This document shows, piece by piece, positions 1 through 7,390 of a stretch of DNA of 24,807 nt. The notes below the pieces were generated by a model, which made no database searches, was not told the origin of the DNA, and was given only the letters and a program-made list of their open reading frames with translations. A program made the position numbers and the translations under genes. Location: IMG/VR virus record IMGVR_UViG_3300046542_000145, positions 1 through 24,807 of that record, one strand, 5' to 3'. Source of the DNA: a virus. Position 1 is the stretch's first letter, and the number at the start of each line of letters is the position of its first letter.

Positions 1-72
1 TTCAAAAATATATTCCAGAGACTCGGATTCACTTACCTGGGTGCTCGTTGGAGTAAATAAATTATCATCCAT
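1..72 (-). CDS. Start of a baseplate-region gene, cut by the window edge
   Basis: Only the first 24 codons are present, beginning MDDNLFTPTSTQVSESESLE, and the frame stays open to base 1. The ATG at 72-70 lies inside the end of the hub gene, giving an 8-base overlap of the kind seen throughout this tail cluster, so translational coupling is likely. By position after the hub it should be another baseplate component, such as a spike or wedge protein. The visible residues do not identify a family. Confidence 0.6.
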   Translation of the reverse strand, partial: MDDNLFTPTSTQVSESESLEYIFE

Positions 73-955
73 TTGTTTTCTGAGCCTCCGCCCTTTCTTT
101 TTTCGTTCTGTTTGCAATGCAAATTGAATGCCATGAACCGCCTGGCATCCATGATGATAATTCATGCCTTACCGTCGATAATTGATATACCCCACTCGCC
201 CACGGCAAGTCGGTTTCAATATTAATATATCGTCCGATACTAAGAAGTGATGAATATTGTGTCTGAAACATCATTCCACCCGATGAAAAAATCGGATAGC
301 CAACAAGGCCGTAATCTCTGGATATAAAAGGCATTACTTCATCACGCTGCTCTGAAGACGGCCAGAACTCTACTTTCTTTGGTGGAGTTACTGACATTGA
401 AATCCCGTAGTCTGAACACACCCGATTTAGCTGATCGAATACACTCCCTTCAAAATGAGGGCTTCCTGATGTGGTCATTCCTTTCATGCCTTTGAATGCA
501 ACTTCGTATCCGGCAGCAGTGCAAATTGAACTAATCACATCTGTTATATTTTGCGAGCCCTGAGCAGTGAAAGGGCTTGCTGTCATGCTTTGCAGGTTTG
601 CATTGGCTGTTGCAGAAATCATCAAGCTGCTTTCAGGTGCCTCGTTCATGTTGGCGATTGATGCCGTCATGCCGCCAGAAAAAACTAATGATTCATCTGC
701 ATATATTTCAACATCTATTTGCTGGTCATCTGTAATAATCCCTTGAGCACGTCCGGACAAATCAGACATTCGTTTTAAACCAAGCCCAAAAAGTGAAATC
801 TCTGCGGTAGCACCCAACCTTCCCGCTACAATTGAATTTAAAGAAACGGTCGATTTTATATTACTAATGGAGATTTTATTATTTCCACTACCATCAAAGG
901 ATGATTTTTTATTTGTAAATTCAAATCGGAGTTCATGTTGCTTATACAAGCTCAC
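65..955 (-). CDS. Baseplate hub protein (gpD / Mu gp44-like)
   Basis: This 296-aa protein follows the Dit-like and plug genes in a contractile-tail cluster. Size, position and residue pattern fit the phage hub family (late control gene D, Mu gp44, T4 gp27-like), which forms the trimeric platform holding the central spike at the tail tip. The N-terminal half alternates short beta-type strands, including a segment near residues 65-110 rich in D, E and G that is typical of these hub barrels. The C-terminal part (about 205-285) contains the WxSG-VYQLSTVRHELS pattern common near the end of gpD-like proteins. The start at 955 lies within the end of the plug gene (14-base overlap). Family assignment is by pattern and position only. 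Confidence 0.65.
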   Translation of the reverse strand: MSLYKQHELRFEFTNKKSSFDGSGNNKISISNIKSTVSLNSIVAGRLGATAEISLFGLGLKRMSDLSGRAQGIITDDQQIDVEIYADESLVFSGGMTASIANMNEAPESSLMISATANANLQSMTASPFTAQGSQNITDVISSICTAAGYEVAFKGMKGMTTSGSPHFEGSVFDQLNRVCSDYGISMSVTPPKKVEFWPSSEQRDEVMPFISRDYGLVGYPIFSSGGMMFQTQYSSLLSIGRYINIETDLPWASGVYQLSTVRHELSSWMPGGSWHSICIANRTKKERAEAQKTNG

Positions 956-1244
956 TCTCCTCTATGTAATATAGAATATGACGCTTACCCAGCCCATCCC
1001 AATGCGGGTCTTGCTGGCCGTCGCTATCAAGGAAAACAAGATCGCCCTTAAACCCAAGGTATGAATACCCAACCATTTTATTACCATATAAGCACGGAAC
1101 GCCCTGCATTATTGGATTATCATTTACCGTTAAGTCCATATAGATAAAGCTTTCGCGTTGAGTCATGCGGATAACACATTTCTGACCAGCGAGGCCCACA
1201 GATATAGACTGAGATTTTTGCGGCTCAATTGAGATAGTTAACAT
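942..1244 (-). CDS. Baseplate plug-like protein
   Basis: This small 100-aa protein lies between a Dit-like gene and the hub. Proteins of about 100 aa in this position, with strands ending in a motif such as GDLVFLD followed by a Gly/His-containing loop, belong to the phage baseplate plug family in myoviruses of this kind. They are thought to close the tail tube at the baseplate until firing. No signal peptide or membrane segment is present. It begins 3 bases after the upstream gene's stop and overlaps the hub start by 14 bases, so the three genes are probably translated as a unit. Confidence 0.6.
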   Translation of the reverse strand: MLTISIEPQKSQSISVGLAGQKCVIRMTQRESFIYMDLTVNDNPIMQGVPCLYGNKMVGYSYLGFKGDLVFLDSDGQQDPHWDGLGKRHILYYIEESELV

Positions 1245-1247
1245 TTT

Positions 1248-2078
1248 CTATGTCTTCCTTGGGCCGGTGATATTGTCATTGATGTTTTTGACTAGCTCCG
1301 CAGCTTTCTGAGTTACGCTATTGGTAACTTCAAGAACTGGCTTTTTAACGGTGTCCAGGGCGCTTTGAAATCCAGTAGAGATGGTGCTTGATGCTTTCCC
1401 GGCGATATCGCTTACCGATTCATTTAACGAAGCCCACGACTTACCGAGCTCATCTACTGTTGACTGAGTTGCCCCACCAACCTTCTGGTCAGCACCAACC
1501 CCAGTCACCCCCTGGCTTATCTGATCATCAGTCGGCTTTTCATTGGTCTGTGCACCAGAAAGAACCACTTCCATTTGCTGCATGACCTCCTGAAAATCCA
1601 GGTAAACAGTCAGCAAAGAGACGCCTTTTTGAGAATTTACTTCATAGGCATGATCTACAAGGTCATAGCTAACAAGTGTCTCTTTTGGTGTCTCAATGTC
1701 ATAAGTGAATGCCGTGCTCAGCATGGTTTTTATCGTATCGAGCACTTCGTTCTGGCTGGTTAGAGTCAGGTCAAATATATTCGGCAGGCTGCCAGAGAAC
1801 CCCGTAAGCCCGCTAACTACAATCGAACAGCGAACTCTTGAGGGTTCCTTTACTTTGTTAATGGACTGATAGGTTCCTCGCTCCACAGGGGCATTAATTA
1901 TCTGCGCCCTGCCGCTTGGCTGGATTGACGCCATGCCGCTGAACTCAAGAGCTATCTGGCCGGATGGGTTGCTTCTGATCACATACTGAGGATGAAGAGC
2001 GCTATCAATGATAGATAGCGGAGAACCGCCGCCAATGGCGTTGAATATGTCTGCCGTGTTGAGGTCGATAATGCTCAT
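1248..2078 (-). CDS. Dit-like tail/baseplate protein
   Basis: This 276-aa protein is encoded downstream of the tape measure gene, where contractile-tailed phages of this type place a distal-tail (Dit)-like protein that joins the tube end to the hub. Residues 1-165 look globular and beta-rich. Residues 195-276 are a Ser/Thr/Lys/Val-rich, mostly helical tail (SVSDIAGKASS and similar) that could reach into the tube or contact the tape measure. The ATG at 2078 has a GGTGA-type ribosome site. An intrinsic terminator lies just upstream, between this gene and the tape measure, so expression should need read-through. The Dit assignment rests mainly on position. Confidence 0.55.
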   Translation of the reverse strand: MSIIDLNTADIFNAIGGGSPLSIIDSALHPQYVIRSNPSGQIALEFSGMASIQPSGRAQIINAPVERGTYQSINKVKEPSRVRCSIVVSGLTGFSGSLPNIFDLTLTSQNEVLDTIKTMLSTAFTYDIETPKETLVSYDLVDHAYEVNSQKGVSLLTVYLDFQEVMQQMEVVLSGAQTNEKPTDDQISQGVTGVGADQKVGGATQSTVDELGKSWASLNESVSDIAGKASSTISTGFQSALDTVKKPVLEVTNSVTQKAAELVKNINDNITGPRKT

Positions 2079-2087
2079 ATTTCACCC

Positions 2088-2116
2088 ATGAAAAAACCCG
2101 CCGTAGCGGGTATGAT
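2088..2116 (+). promoter_or_regulatory. Candidate promoter of the secreted accessory gene
   Basis: ATGAAA (2088-2093), a 17-base spacer and TATGAT (2111-2116) match the sigma-70 consensus at 4/6 and 5/6 positions. This would start RNA near 2123, about 50 bases before the accessory gene's ATG. The spacer is occupied by the hairpin of the opposite-strand terminator. This is the best candidate in the short gap, but it is only a sequence match. Confidence 0.35.
2091..2111 (-). terminator. Intrinsic terminator with UACG tetraloop
   Basis: On the minus strand a 5-bp stem, CCCGC/GCGGG, extended by an A-T pair, closes the exceptionally stable tetraloop UACG and is followed by six T residues. It lies only about 13 bases upstream of the start codon of the Dit-like gene and immediately beyond the promoter end of the opposite-strand accessory gene. 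It would stop unmodified minus-strand transcription coming from the tape measure before it reaches the last tail genes. Late transcription must therefore read through it, presumably by Q-dependent antitermination. Confidence 0.8.
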
Positions 2117-2174
2117 TGCGTGTTATTGCGATAGTTAATGGTTAGAATCAGGAAAACAGAATAAGGACGTCGAC

Positions 2175-3023
2175 ATGAAAAGCATTTCAATCGCAAAAAT
2201 AGTTGCATTCCTTGCCATAACTCATGCGGGACTTGCATATTCAGATGAATATAAAGACTTAGTGTCAGCAAGAGATGAATGCAATAGTTATGGTGATGCC
2301 CTTGTTGAAAAACAGGGTGGCGCGCTGGCGGAAGTCGGTGAATCACCAGTAGATATACGGAACACAGTTAAATATTATTGTATTAAAGGTTTTGAGTCTG
2401 CCTCAACTGCAAAATCACCAAAAGAGATTGAACAGTGGCGAACTGCAAGCCTGAGAAGTTTATCAGGTATAGTTTTTGAAATAGACACATATAAAACACT
2501 GGTTATCAATACCGTATACAAAAAAGCATTAGCCTTCTATAACGCACAGCACTCATCCCCCGCACCTGCACCTGCACCTGCACCTGCACCTGCACCTGCA
2601 CCTGCACCAAATGATGACACCTCACTAAGTAAAACCATCAACAAGTCTGATAAATATGATGGTGACACTCTCATTGTCAATAAGCCCAAGCAATATGTAG
2701 CAGTGGTTAGCTACAATATCGAAGGAGCAGGTTGCGATACTAAAATGCAGGATATGACCATCAGCGAAGTCATTCTCGACAAAGATGAGAGACATGTCGA
2801 ATCCATGCGATTTAAAGAACACCAATCTAAACTGGATGTGAACTTTAGCGGTCTTGAAAATGCCTCACGCTCATGGGTTGATAAAATATTTAAACTAGAT
2901 GACAAAGTTAGTGTAAATATTATGATTTGTGGTTCTGGTGGCTTTGAAAGCATGATTGGAATTGCCAAGCCCGTGACAAAAGACTTCCCTGCTGCTGGAG
3001 TTCAAATCAACGTACCGAACTAG
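2175..3023 (+). CDS. Secreted accessory (moron-type) protein with Ala-Pro repeat, function unknown
   Basis: This 282-aa protein is not one I recognise. It begins with a typical signal peptide: K2 and K8, a hydrophobic core about 9-21, and probable cleavage after A21 or S23, so it should be exported to the periplasm or beyond. A helical domain (24-125) is followed by a Pro-Ala linker (about 129-145) and a beta-rich C-terminal domain (150-282) with cysteines that could pair. A good AAGGA site lies 7 bases before ATG. It is the only plus-strand gene in the tail cluster. Its AT-rich sequence, its own promoter candidate and an adjacent terminator make it a moron, a gene carried for the lysogen rather than for virion assembly. 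Its stop lies 17 bases inside the convergent tape measure gene. It could affect surface properties or superinfection, but nothing shows this directly. Confidence 0.85.
   Translation: MKSISIAKIVAFLAITHAGLAYSDEYKDLVSARDECNSYGDALVEKQGGALAEVGESPVDIRNTVKYYCIKGFESASTAKSPKEIEQWRTASLRSLSGIVFEIDTYKTLVINTVYKKALAFYNAQHSSPAPAPAPAPAPAPAPAPNDDTSLSKTINKSDKYDGDTLIVNKPKQYVAVVSYNIEGAGCDTKMQDMTISEVILDKDERHVESMRFKEHQSKLDVNFSGLENASRSWVDKIFKLDDKVSVNIMICGSGGFESMIGIAKPVTKDFPAAGVQINVPN
2562..2608 (+). repeat. In-frame GCACCT hexanucleotide repeat
   Basis: Seven perfect copies of GCACCT and a partial eighth encode an alternating Ala-Pro rod between the two domains of the secreted accessory protein. Because the unit is six bases, slipped-strand changes would lengthen or shorten the linker without breaking the frame. 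Confidence 0.95.
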
Positions 3024-4833
3024 AAAATGCGGCATTGGTTGAACTTCTTTGCGCTTGTTGATTTACGCTCTTTGTCAGAGCATCTACGGTCTGCGGATTG
3101 CTAGTAACGTTCACCGTATTGATATGGGTGCTGTTGGTTACTTGCGGATTCCCGCCGCTTGAAGCCAGTTGGTATGGCTGGCTATCTGCCAGTCTCCCTT
3201 GGGTTGCATAGTAATTCCTTGTATCACCCATGTTGCCGTGGACTTTTCCTGTGTACTCTCGCGTCTCTTTGGGGAGGTCTGCGGTATTACTGCCATTAGC
3301 AATCCATTTATCTACATTTCCCATGCCCCAGTTATAAGCTCTCAGGGCGTTATCGACGTTGCCATCGTAACGTTTCAATAGCTGGCTCATGTATATTGAT
3401 GCTGCTGCCCTGGCTTTTTCAGGGTCAAGCCTTTCGTCTACCTGGGAATCAACACGTAGACCCATATCTCTGGCTGTCGCTGGCATGAACTGAAACGCAC
3501 CAGCAGCCCCTGAACCTGCATTGTAAGCAAGTGGGTCGCCGCCTGACTCTGTCATCATTACGCCATGAAGAAGATCATCCACTCCACCCTGAGATATCTG
3601 CCTTCTCCCTGACTGGGCGCGTTGCTCAGATTCCTCCCCAGGCTTCCTGCTATAAAACCAAGGCTTACCAGGAGTGAAATCAATTCCAGAGTTGTTCATC
3701 CAGTCACCGATGCTTGTGCCAGAAATGGCACTTGAAACAGCATCTGTGGCTGGATTTACGGTGGCGCCGACTATGGCCCCAGGTACCCCGCCAATTTTAT
3801 ATCCCGCATATGCTTGAGCGATTATTTTTAAAGCTTCGGTTGCTCCACCTACAGCATCTGCAAAGGCTTTTGCCTTATCGCCTGCTTCCGTAAAGAAGCC
3901 GATAATATCCCCCTGGTGTGTCTCAATCCATTTACCAAATGCTTCCATGCCAGCAATCACCTCGGGAGCGAAGGCGATTGCAAGGCCTTGGGCGATCCTC
4001 TCAATTTGAGAGCTAAGTTCACCCATTTTTACCACTAGGTTTTCTTGCTCCTTCACTTGTGCGGCAGTGATATTCGACTTCTTCGTTTCGGAATCGACAA
4101 GCGACTTCAACTCACCAGATTTAATTTTGGCTGCATCGGTGGGGTCGAATCCGGCGGCAGACATCACCTGCATCAGGTTTTCTTGTGAGTGAGATTTGCC
4201 GTACCGGGTAAACTCAGAGAGCGCTTTGTTGGGGTCGCCAAGTTTATTGATGTTCAGGCCGGTACGAGCGCCCAGCACCATAAGGTTTTGAGCTGCACCG
4301 GTCAGGCCGCCGAACACTGTAGGGTCAGCAATGTTAGCCAGGGCCATGCGGGCATTTCCGGAAGCAGAGATAAATGCGTCACCGTTAAGACCGGCTTGTC
4401 TGAACCCGCGCTGCACCCCGAACATCTTATTGACGTCAGATCCAAAGAACTTAGCCTGCTGGCTGGCTCTGACTATCTCGTTTGCCGTAGAGGTGAATAA
4501 CTGCTTAACACCGTATAACCCGGCACCAATTCCAAGGAACCCGGCCGCCGCCGCTGTAACGCCACGGAATGACGATACCGCCGCAGTACCGAACTTCTTA
4601 GCGTCAAAGCCAGCGTCAGACAGCGACTTCCCTGTTTCTTTATTCGAGCGCTGAATTTCATCGCCAACTTTGACGATTTCTTCACCGGTGGTCTTTGCTG
4701 TGTCGCCAATCCCTTCCCACTCTTTGGTGACCGTATCACCAAGCTCCTTGGCACCATCCGCTACTTTCTTTTTACCATTCAGGAACTCATCGGCCTTGAT
4801 GGTTACCTTATACGCCAGTTCCTGGATGATCAT
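3007..4833 (-). CDS. Tail tape measure protein with lytic transglycosylase domain
   Basis: This 608-aa protein sets tail length and is ejected ahead of the DNA. Residues 1-80 are charged and helical. A hydrophobic Ala/Gly-rich segment follows (about 85-110), then helical tape sequence to about 340 and another Gly/Ala-rich stretch (340-370). Residues about 415-540 form an SLT (Slt70-like) transglycosylase domain: the motif MMTESGGDP supplies the probable catalytic Glu429, followed by GAFQFMPATARDMG and RAYNWGMGNVD. This domain would open peptidoglycan during infection. The ATG overlaps the stop of the frameshifted chaperone (ATGA). The last codons overlap the convergent accessory gene by 17 bases. 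At about 600 residues it is short for a tape measure, which suggests a moderate tail length. Confidence 0.9.
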   Translation of the reverse strand: MIIQELAYKVTIKADEFLNGKKKVADGAKELGDTVTKEWEGIGDTAKTTGEEIVKVGDEIQRSNKETGKSLSDAGFDAKKFGTAAVSSFRGVTAAAAGFLGIGAGLYGVKQLFTSTANEIVRASQQAKFFGSDVNKMFGVQRGFRQAGLNGDAFISASGNARMALANIADPTVFGGLTGAAQNLMVLGARTGLNINKLGDPNKALSEFTRYGKSHSQENLMQVMSAAGFDPTDAAKIKSGELKSLVDSETKKSNITAAQVKEQENLVVKMGELSSQIERIAQGLAIAFAPEVIAGMEAFGKWIETHQGDIIGFFTEAGDKAKAFADAVGGATEALKIIAQAYAGYKIGGVPGAIVGATVNPATDAVSSAISGTSIGDWMNNSGIDFTPGKPWFYSRKPGEESEQRAQSGRRQISQGGVDDLLHGVMMTESGGDPLAYNAGSGAAGAFQFMPATARDMGLRVDSQVDERLDPEKARAAASIYMSQLLKRYDGNVDNALRAYNWGMGNVDKWIANGSNTADLPKETREYTGKVHGNMGDTRNYYATQGRLADSQPYQLASSGGNPQVTNSTHINTVNVTSNPQTVDALTKSVNQQAQRSSTNAAFSSSVR

Positions 4834-5455
4834 CGCTGCTCCTGATGCTTATGCCACACGCGCTGGTTAAAGTTCTCAACAGAGATAATCTCCAGCAGGT
4901 TGTACATATCCTTTACGGACAGGTTCTCCTGCAATTCGATGTACGTTGCTTTTCCAGCGCAGATGATGGCGTTGATAGTTTGGGAAATATTGACGGGAGA
5001 AACTAATTTCGCCGGAAGGGTTTCCTCTTCGAGAAACGGGTACTTTACCCTTCGGCGATTGTTAAAAAATCGAAGTTGGCCTTAAAGACTTTGTCCATAA
5101 CCAGGCGAATGGTTGAAACCTCTTCAAAGTCGATACCGCCATTCACTTTGCGGACTTGCCTTTGCCCTTCATGCGTTATGGCAATTTGCACAGTGGACAT
5201 AAGGCGATCGCGAAGAGTCCGGGCTACGTCAGGGGATGACGCAGAGAGCACGCTCAACCCTACAGTAGCAAGCCCGGCGCACCCCATCGCAATAACATCG
5301 GCCGGGATTTCAGAGAAGTTTGATTCACCCATTGCCCGGAAAATGTCCTGAGCCAGCTCGTCAGCGTCCCATGCCGACATCTCGGTGATGATGAACTCCT
5401 TCCCCTTATCCCGATTGTCTTCCTCAATAATGAATGGAATCTCTTTGCGTGACAT
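4830..5455 (-). CDS. Frameshifted long form of the tail assembly chaperone (gpGT-like)
   Basis: A -1 slip at 5063-5069 would continue translation past the short form's stop in the next frame, which stays open for 77 codons until TGA at 4832-4830, overlapping the tape measure ATG. The product is about 208 aa: the first 131 residues of the short form, then NNRRRVKYPFLEEETLP and a helical end, VKDMYNLLEIISVENFN. No other gene fills 4834-5044, and the extension has no good start of its own. This is the lambda G/GT arrangement, conserved immediately before tape measure genes, in which the long form links the chaperone to the tape measure and tube subunits. It is absent from simple ORF calling. Confidence 0.8.
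5045..5455 (-). CDS. Tail assembly chaperone, short form (gpG-like)
   Basis: This acidic 136-aa protein lies between the tube and tape measure genes, where tailed phages encode the assembly chaperone that coats the tape measure while the tube polymerises. It starts MSRKEIPFIIEEDNRDKGKE and is largely helical, including a central Ala/Gly-rich helix pair (about 38-70). Its ATG overlaps the tube gene's stop by one base (TGATG). Near its 3' end the codons TTT TTA form a -1 slippery site, so a minority of ribosomes should make the longer form ending at 4830. The assignment rests on position together with the slippery site. Confidence 0.8.
   Translation of the reverse strand: MSRKEIPFIIEEDNRDKGKEFIITEMSAWDADELAQDIFRAMGESNFSEIPADVIAMGCAGLATVGLSVLSASSPDVARTLRDRLMSTVQIAITHEGQRQVRKVNGGIDFEEVSTIRLVMDKVFKANFDFLTIAEG
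5063..5069 (-). promoter_or_regulatory. Programmed -1 ribosomal frameshift site T TTT TTA
   Basis: Read on the minus strand in the chaperone frame, GAT TTT TTA contains the canonical heptamer T TTT TTA (X XXY YYZ). After slippage both tRNAs can re-pair perfectly with TTT TTT and the next codon is AAC. The zero-frame stop follows about 16 bases later (TAA 5047-5045). The -1 frame is open to the tape measure start. I did not identify a definite downstream stimulatory RNA structure by eye. Confidence 0.85.
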
Positions 5456-5889
5456 CAGATAGCGCTCCGTGTAACGGTTTCAAAGTGGAATACTGCCGGG
5501 CGAGGCTGTAAAACTCGTCGACCCGGAGGTGCAGGCGTCCACGTATATAAAACCCCATTCACAAAGTTCCACTTCGACCCGAGCGCCGGGACGGTCAGCA
5601 CGGCGTTGCATGCAAAGGCAGAGATTGCTGTTCGCTCAGCGGCCAGCCAGTCATCAAGTAGACTGCCGGCATTGGATGTCGCCATCAGGTTGATGGTGAA
5701 CTCTGTCGGGTTGAAGATGAAGCCTGCGTGGTATTTCCCGTCAGCAGACATCATGTCTTCTTTGTTTTGTAGCGCACCCGTTTCAAACATGTTGTCTGCT
5801 GCGTAATCGTCTACATCAAAACCGCCAGGGTAGTAAGAAGGCACGACAATGCGCAGTTTCGAGTTGGCACTTGTAATATCAATTGGCAT
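5455..5889 (-). CDS. Tail tube protein
   Basis: This 144-aa protein follows the sheath gene directly, with a 10-base gap, which is the expected position and size for the inner tube subunit of a contractile tail. The N-terminus MPIDITSANSKLRIVVPSYY and the segment FNPTEFTINLMATS are strand-rich, in keeping with the hexameric tube fold. The family resembles DUF3277-type phage proteins found beside DUF3383 sheaths. No start other than the ATG at 5889 gives an equally compact gene. Six copies per ring would stack inside the sheath, with length set by the tape measure. Confidence 0.75.
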   Translation of the reverse strand: MPIDITSANSKLRIVVPSYYPGGFDVDDYAADNMFETGALQNKEDMMSADGKYHAGFIFNPTEFTINLMATSNAGSLLDDWLAAERTAISAFACNAVLTVPALGSKWNFVNGVLYTWTPAPPGRRVLQPRPAVFHFETVTRSAI

Positions 5890-5899
5890 TTTGTCGTCC

Positions 5900-7390
5900 T
5901 TACAGAATCGCGGTTGAAGACATGGAAATGGATTGGATCAGCTGACCGTCAACCCAGTAAAAAATCGCGCCCTGCAACTGTCGTTCAAGTCGCGCGGCCC
6001 CGGTCTGGGTAGGGATGAACAGATACCAGCCTTCCGAGTAGAGCGTTGCGGAAATGTCCTTTCCAACGGTGTTATTCACGATGCGGATTTGCGCATTATC
6101 CAGCACCACTCCTTTCTGGATGGCACCAAATGTCAGCGCCTGGCTTGCAACATCGATAGTCGCCGCCTGAACTGCACCATATCCATTTTGGTTGAACGGG
6201 TAGGACTGGTTATTGGTGAACAGTTCTGCATATGCGCTTACCAGATTGGCGTTGATCCACACCTGGTCAATAAAGGTGTCGAGCCACACGAACTTGCCGG
6301 TAATGGCACCATCCGATGTGTATTGCTTCATGGTTTTATTCAGGCTGTACGAGCCGTAGAAATTGTAGCCATTGGATTTCAGCGCCTGGGCAGTAGACAG
6401 ATCGCTCACATTCGGTGACAGCCCCGGGAAGGCGCGGAATTTAAACGAGATCCGTCCATTGGTTCGGGCAAAATTGATGGATGCCGCATAGGCCAGCGCC
6501 GTCGTCGCGTACAGATAAGAGCCGTACACAGGGAAAACACTCTCATATCCATTAGCCACAACCACTGACTGCACGAAGCATGCTGGGTTGTTCGCCACGG
6601 TAGGCGCTGCTGATGGGTCGTGAACCACGTAACCATAACGGTTCTTGCTACCGCTTGCCCACGCGCAAAGTTCTGTCTTCTCGGGGTCAGTCAACTCAAT
6701 CAGCACCTGGAACAGGATCCAGTTCTGGTTGGTGTTGATGATGTTATTCATCGTCTCAGTCGGCGTTACAGCATCAGAGCCAGGTGAAACAGTTGCCGCG
6801 GTGGCCGCAGTCAGTAATAACCCTGTCGCCAGTGCGCCAGGGTTAGCATATGAAACTGCACTGTCATCTCCAGTTGTTGCAGACCGGATAATGAAGCGGT
6901 TGGCTACAGACAGCCACTCGACAGCCACTTTTGTTGTGCCAATTCCGGTCTGAAGCTTGCTTGCGATGTCAGTGAAGCTCGTCGCTGTAGACAGGTCAAT
7001 TGAGGTGCTGGTTACTGATGTGCCGTCAACGGTTAGTGTGATGGTTCCTGCCGGGATTGCTTTCAGCGTGGCCAGTGGCACACCTTTAAGATTTCCTGAC
7101 AGCAAATACCCGGCAACATCTTCAGTCACGATGCGCGACATCAGCAATTCACCAGGGATTACGGAAGAGTTTTCATAGCCGTTAAAATACTGCTGCCCGG
7201 CGAGGAACTCCTTGGAATCACTGCCCATCAATGCAGAGATATCAGCAGCGGAAAAATAACTAACAACAGCGCCGACCGGCACCAGTTCATTGTCGGTCAG
7301 CATCAGGCCATTGGCGTCCACCGCATCACCGGCTGGCGTCACGACATTGGGCGTGATATTAAAATCAACGGATAAAGGGATTGTGCTCAT
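5900..7390 (-). CDS. Contractile tail sheath protein (DUF3383 type)
   Basis: This 496-aa protein is the largest beta-rich structural protein of the cluster and resembles the DUF3383 sheath family found in Bcep781- and ZF40-like myoviruses. The region around residues 105-185 (TITLTVDGTSVTSTSIDLS ...) is a repeat-like inserted domain probably exposed on the outside of the tail. The C-terminal part (about 290-480), with FKFRAFPGLSPNV and the ending DGQLIQSISMSSTAIL, is the conserved polymerising portion. It identifies the virion as a myovirus. The ATG overlaps the stop of the preceding gene by 4 bases. Confidence 0.85.
   Translation of the reverse strand: MSTIPLSVDFNITPNVVTPAGDAVDANGLMLTDNELVPVGAVVSYFSAADISALMGSDSKEFLAGQQYFNGYENSSVIPGELLMSRIVTEDVAGYLLSGNLKGVPLATLKAIPAGTITLTVDGTSVTSTSIDLSTATSFTDIASKLQTGIGTTKVAVEWLSVANRFIIRSATTGDDSAVSYANPGALATGLLLTAATAATVSPGSDAVTPTETMNNIINTNQNWILFQVLIELTDPEKTELCAWASGSKNRYGYVVHDPSAAPTVANNPACFVQSVVVANGYESVFPVYGSYLYATTALAYAASINFARTNGRISFKFRAFPGLSPNVSDLSTAQALKSNGYNFYGSYSLNKTMKQYTSDGAITGKFVWLDTFIDQVWINANLVSAYAELFTNNQSYPFNQNGYGAVQAATIDVASQALTFGAIQKGVVLDNAQIRIVNNTVGKDISATLYSEGWYLFIPTQTGAARLERQLQGAIFYWVDGQLIQSISMSSTAIL

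Noticed and set aside
2005-2346. Minus-strand frame across the moron promoter region
   Set aside because: It runs through the intrinsic terminator and the gap, and is rich in His and Arg; the Dit-like gene and the moron already explain the region.
2562-2608. CRISPR-like repeat
   Set aside because: The units are six bases, contiguous and in-frame with a secreted protein; there are no spacers.
5933-6418. Plus-strand frame of 161 codons opposite the sheath gene
   Set aside because: Shadow of the sheath codon pattern; no start signal and no recognisable protein features.
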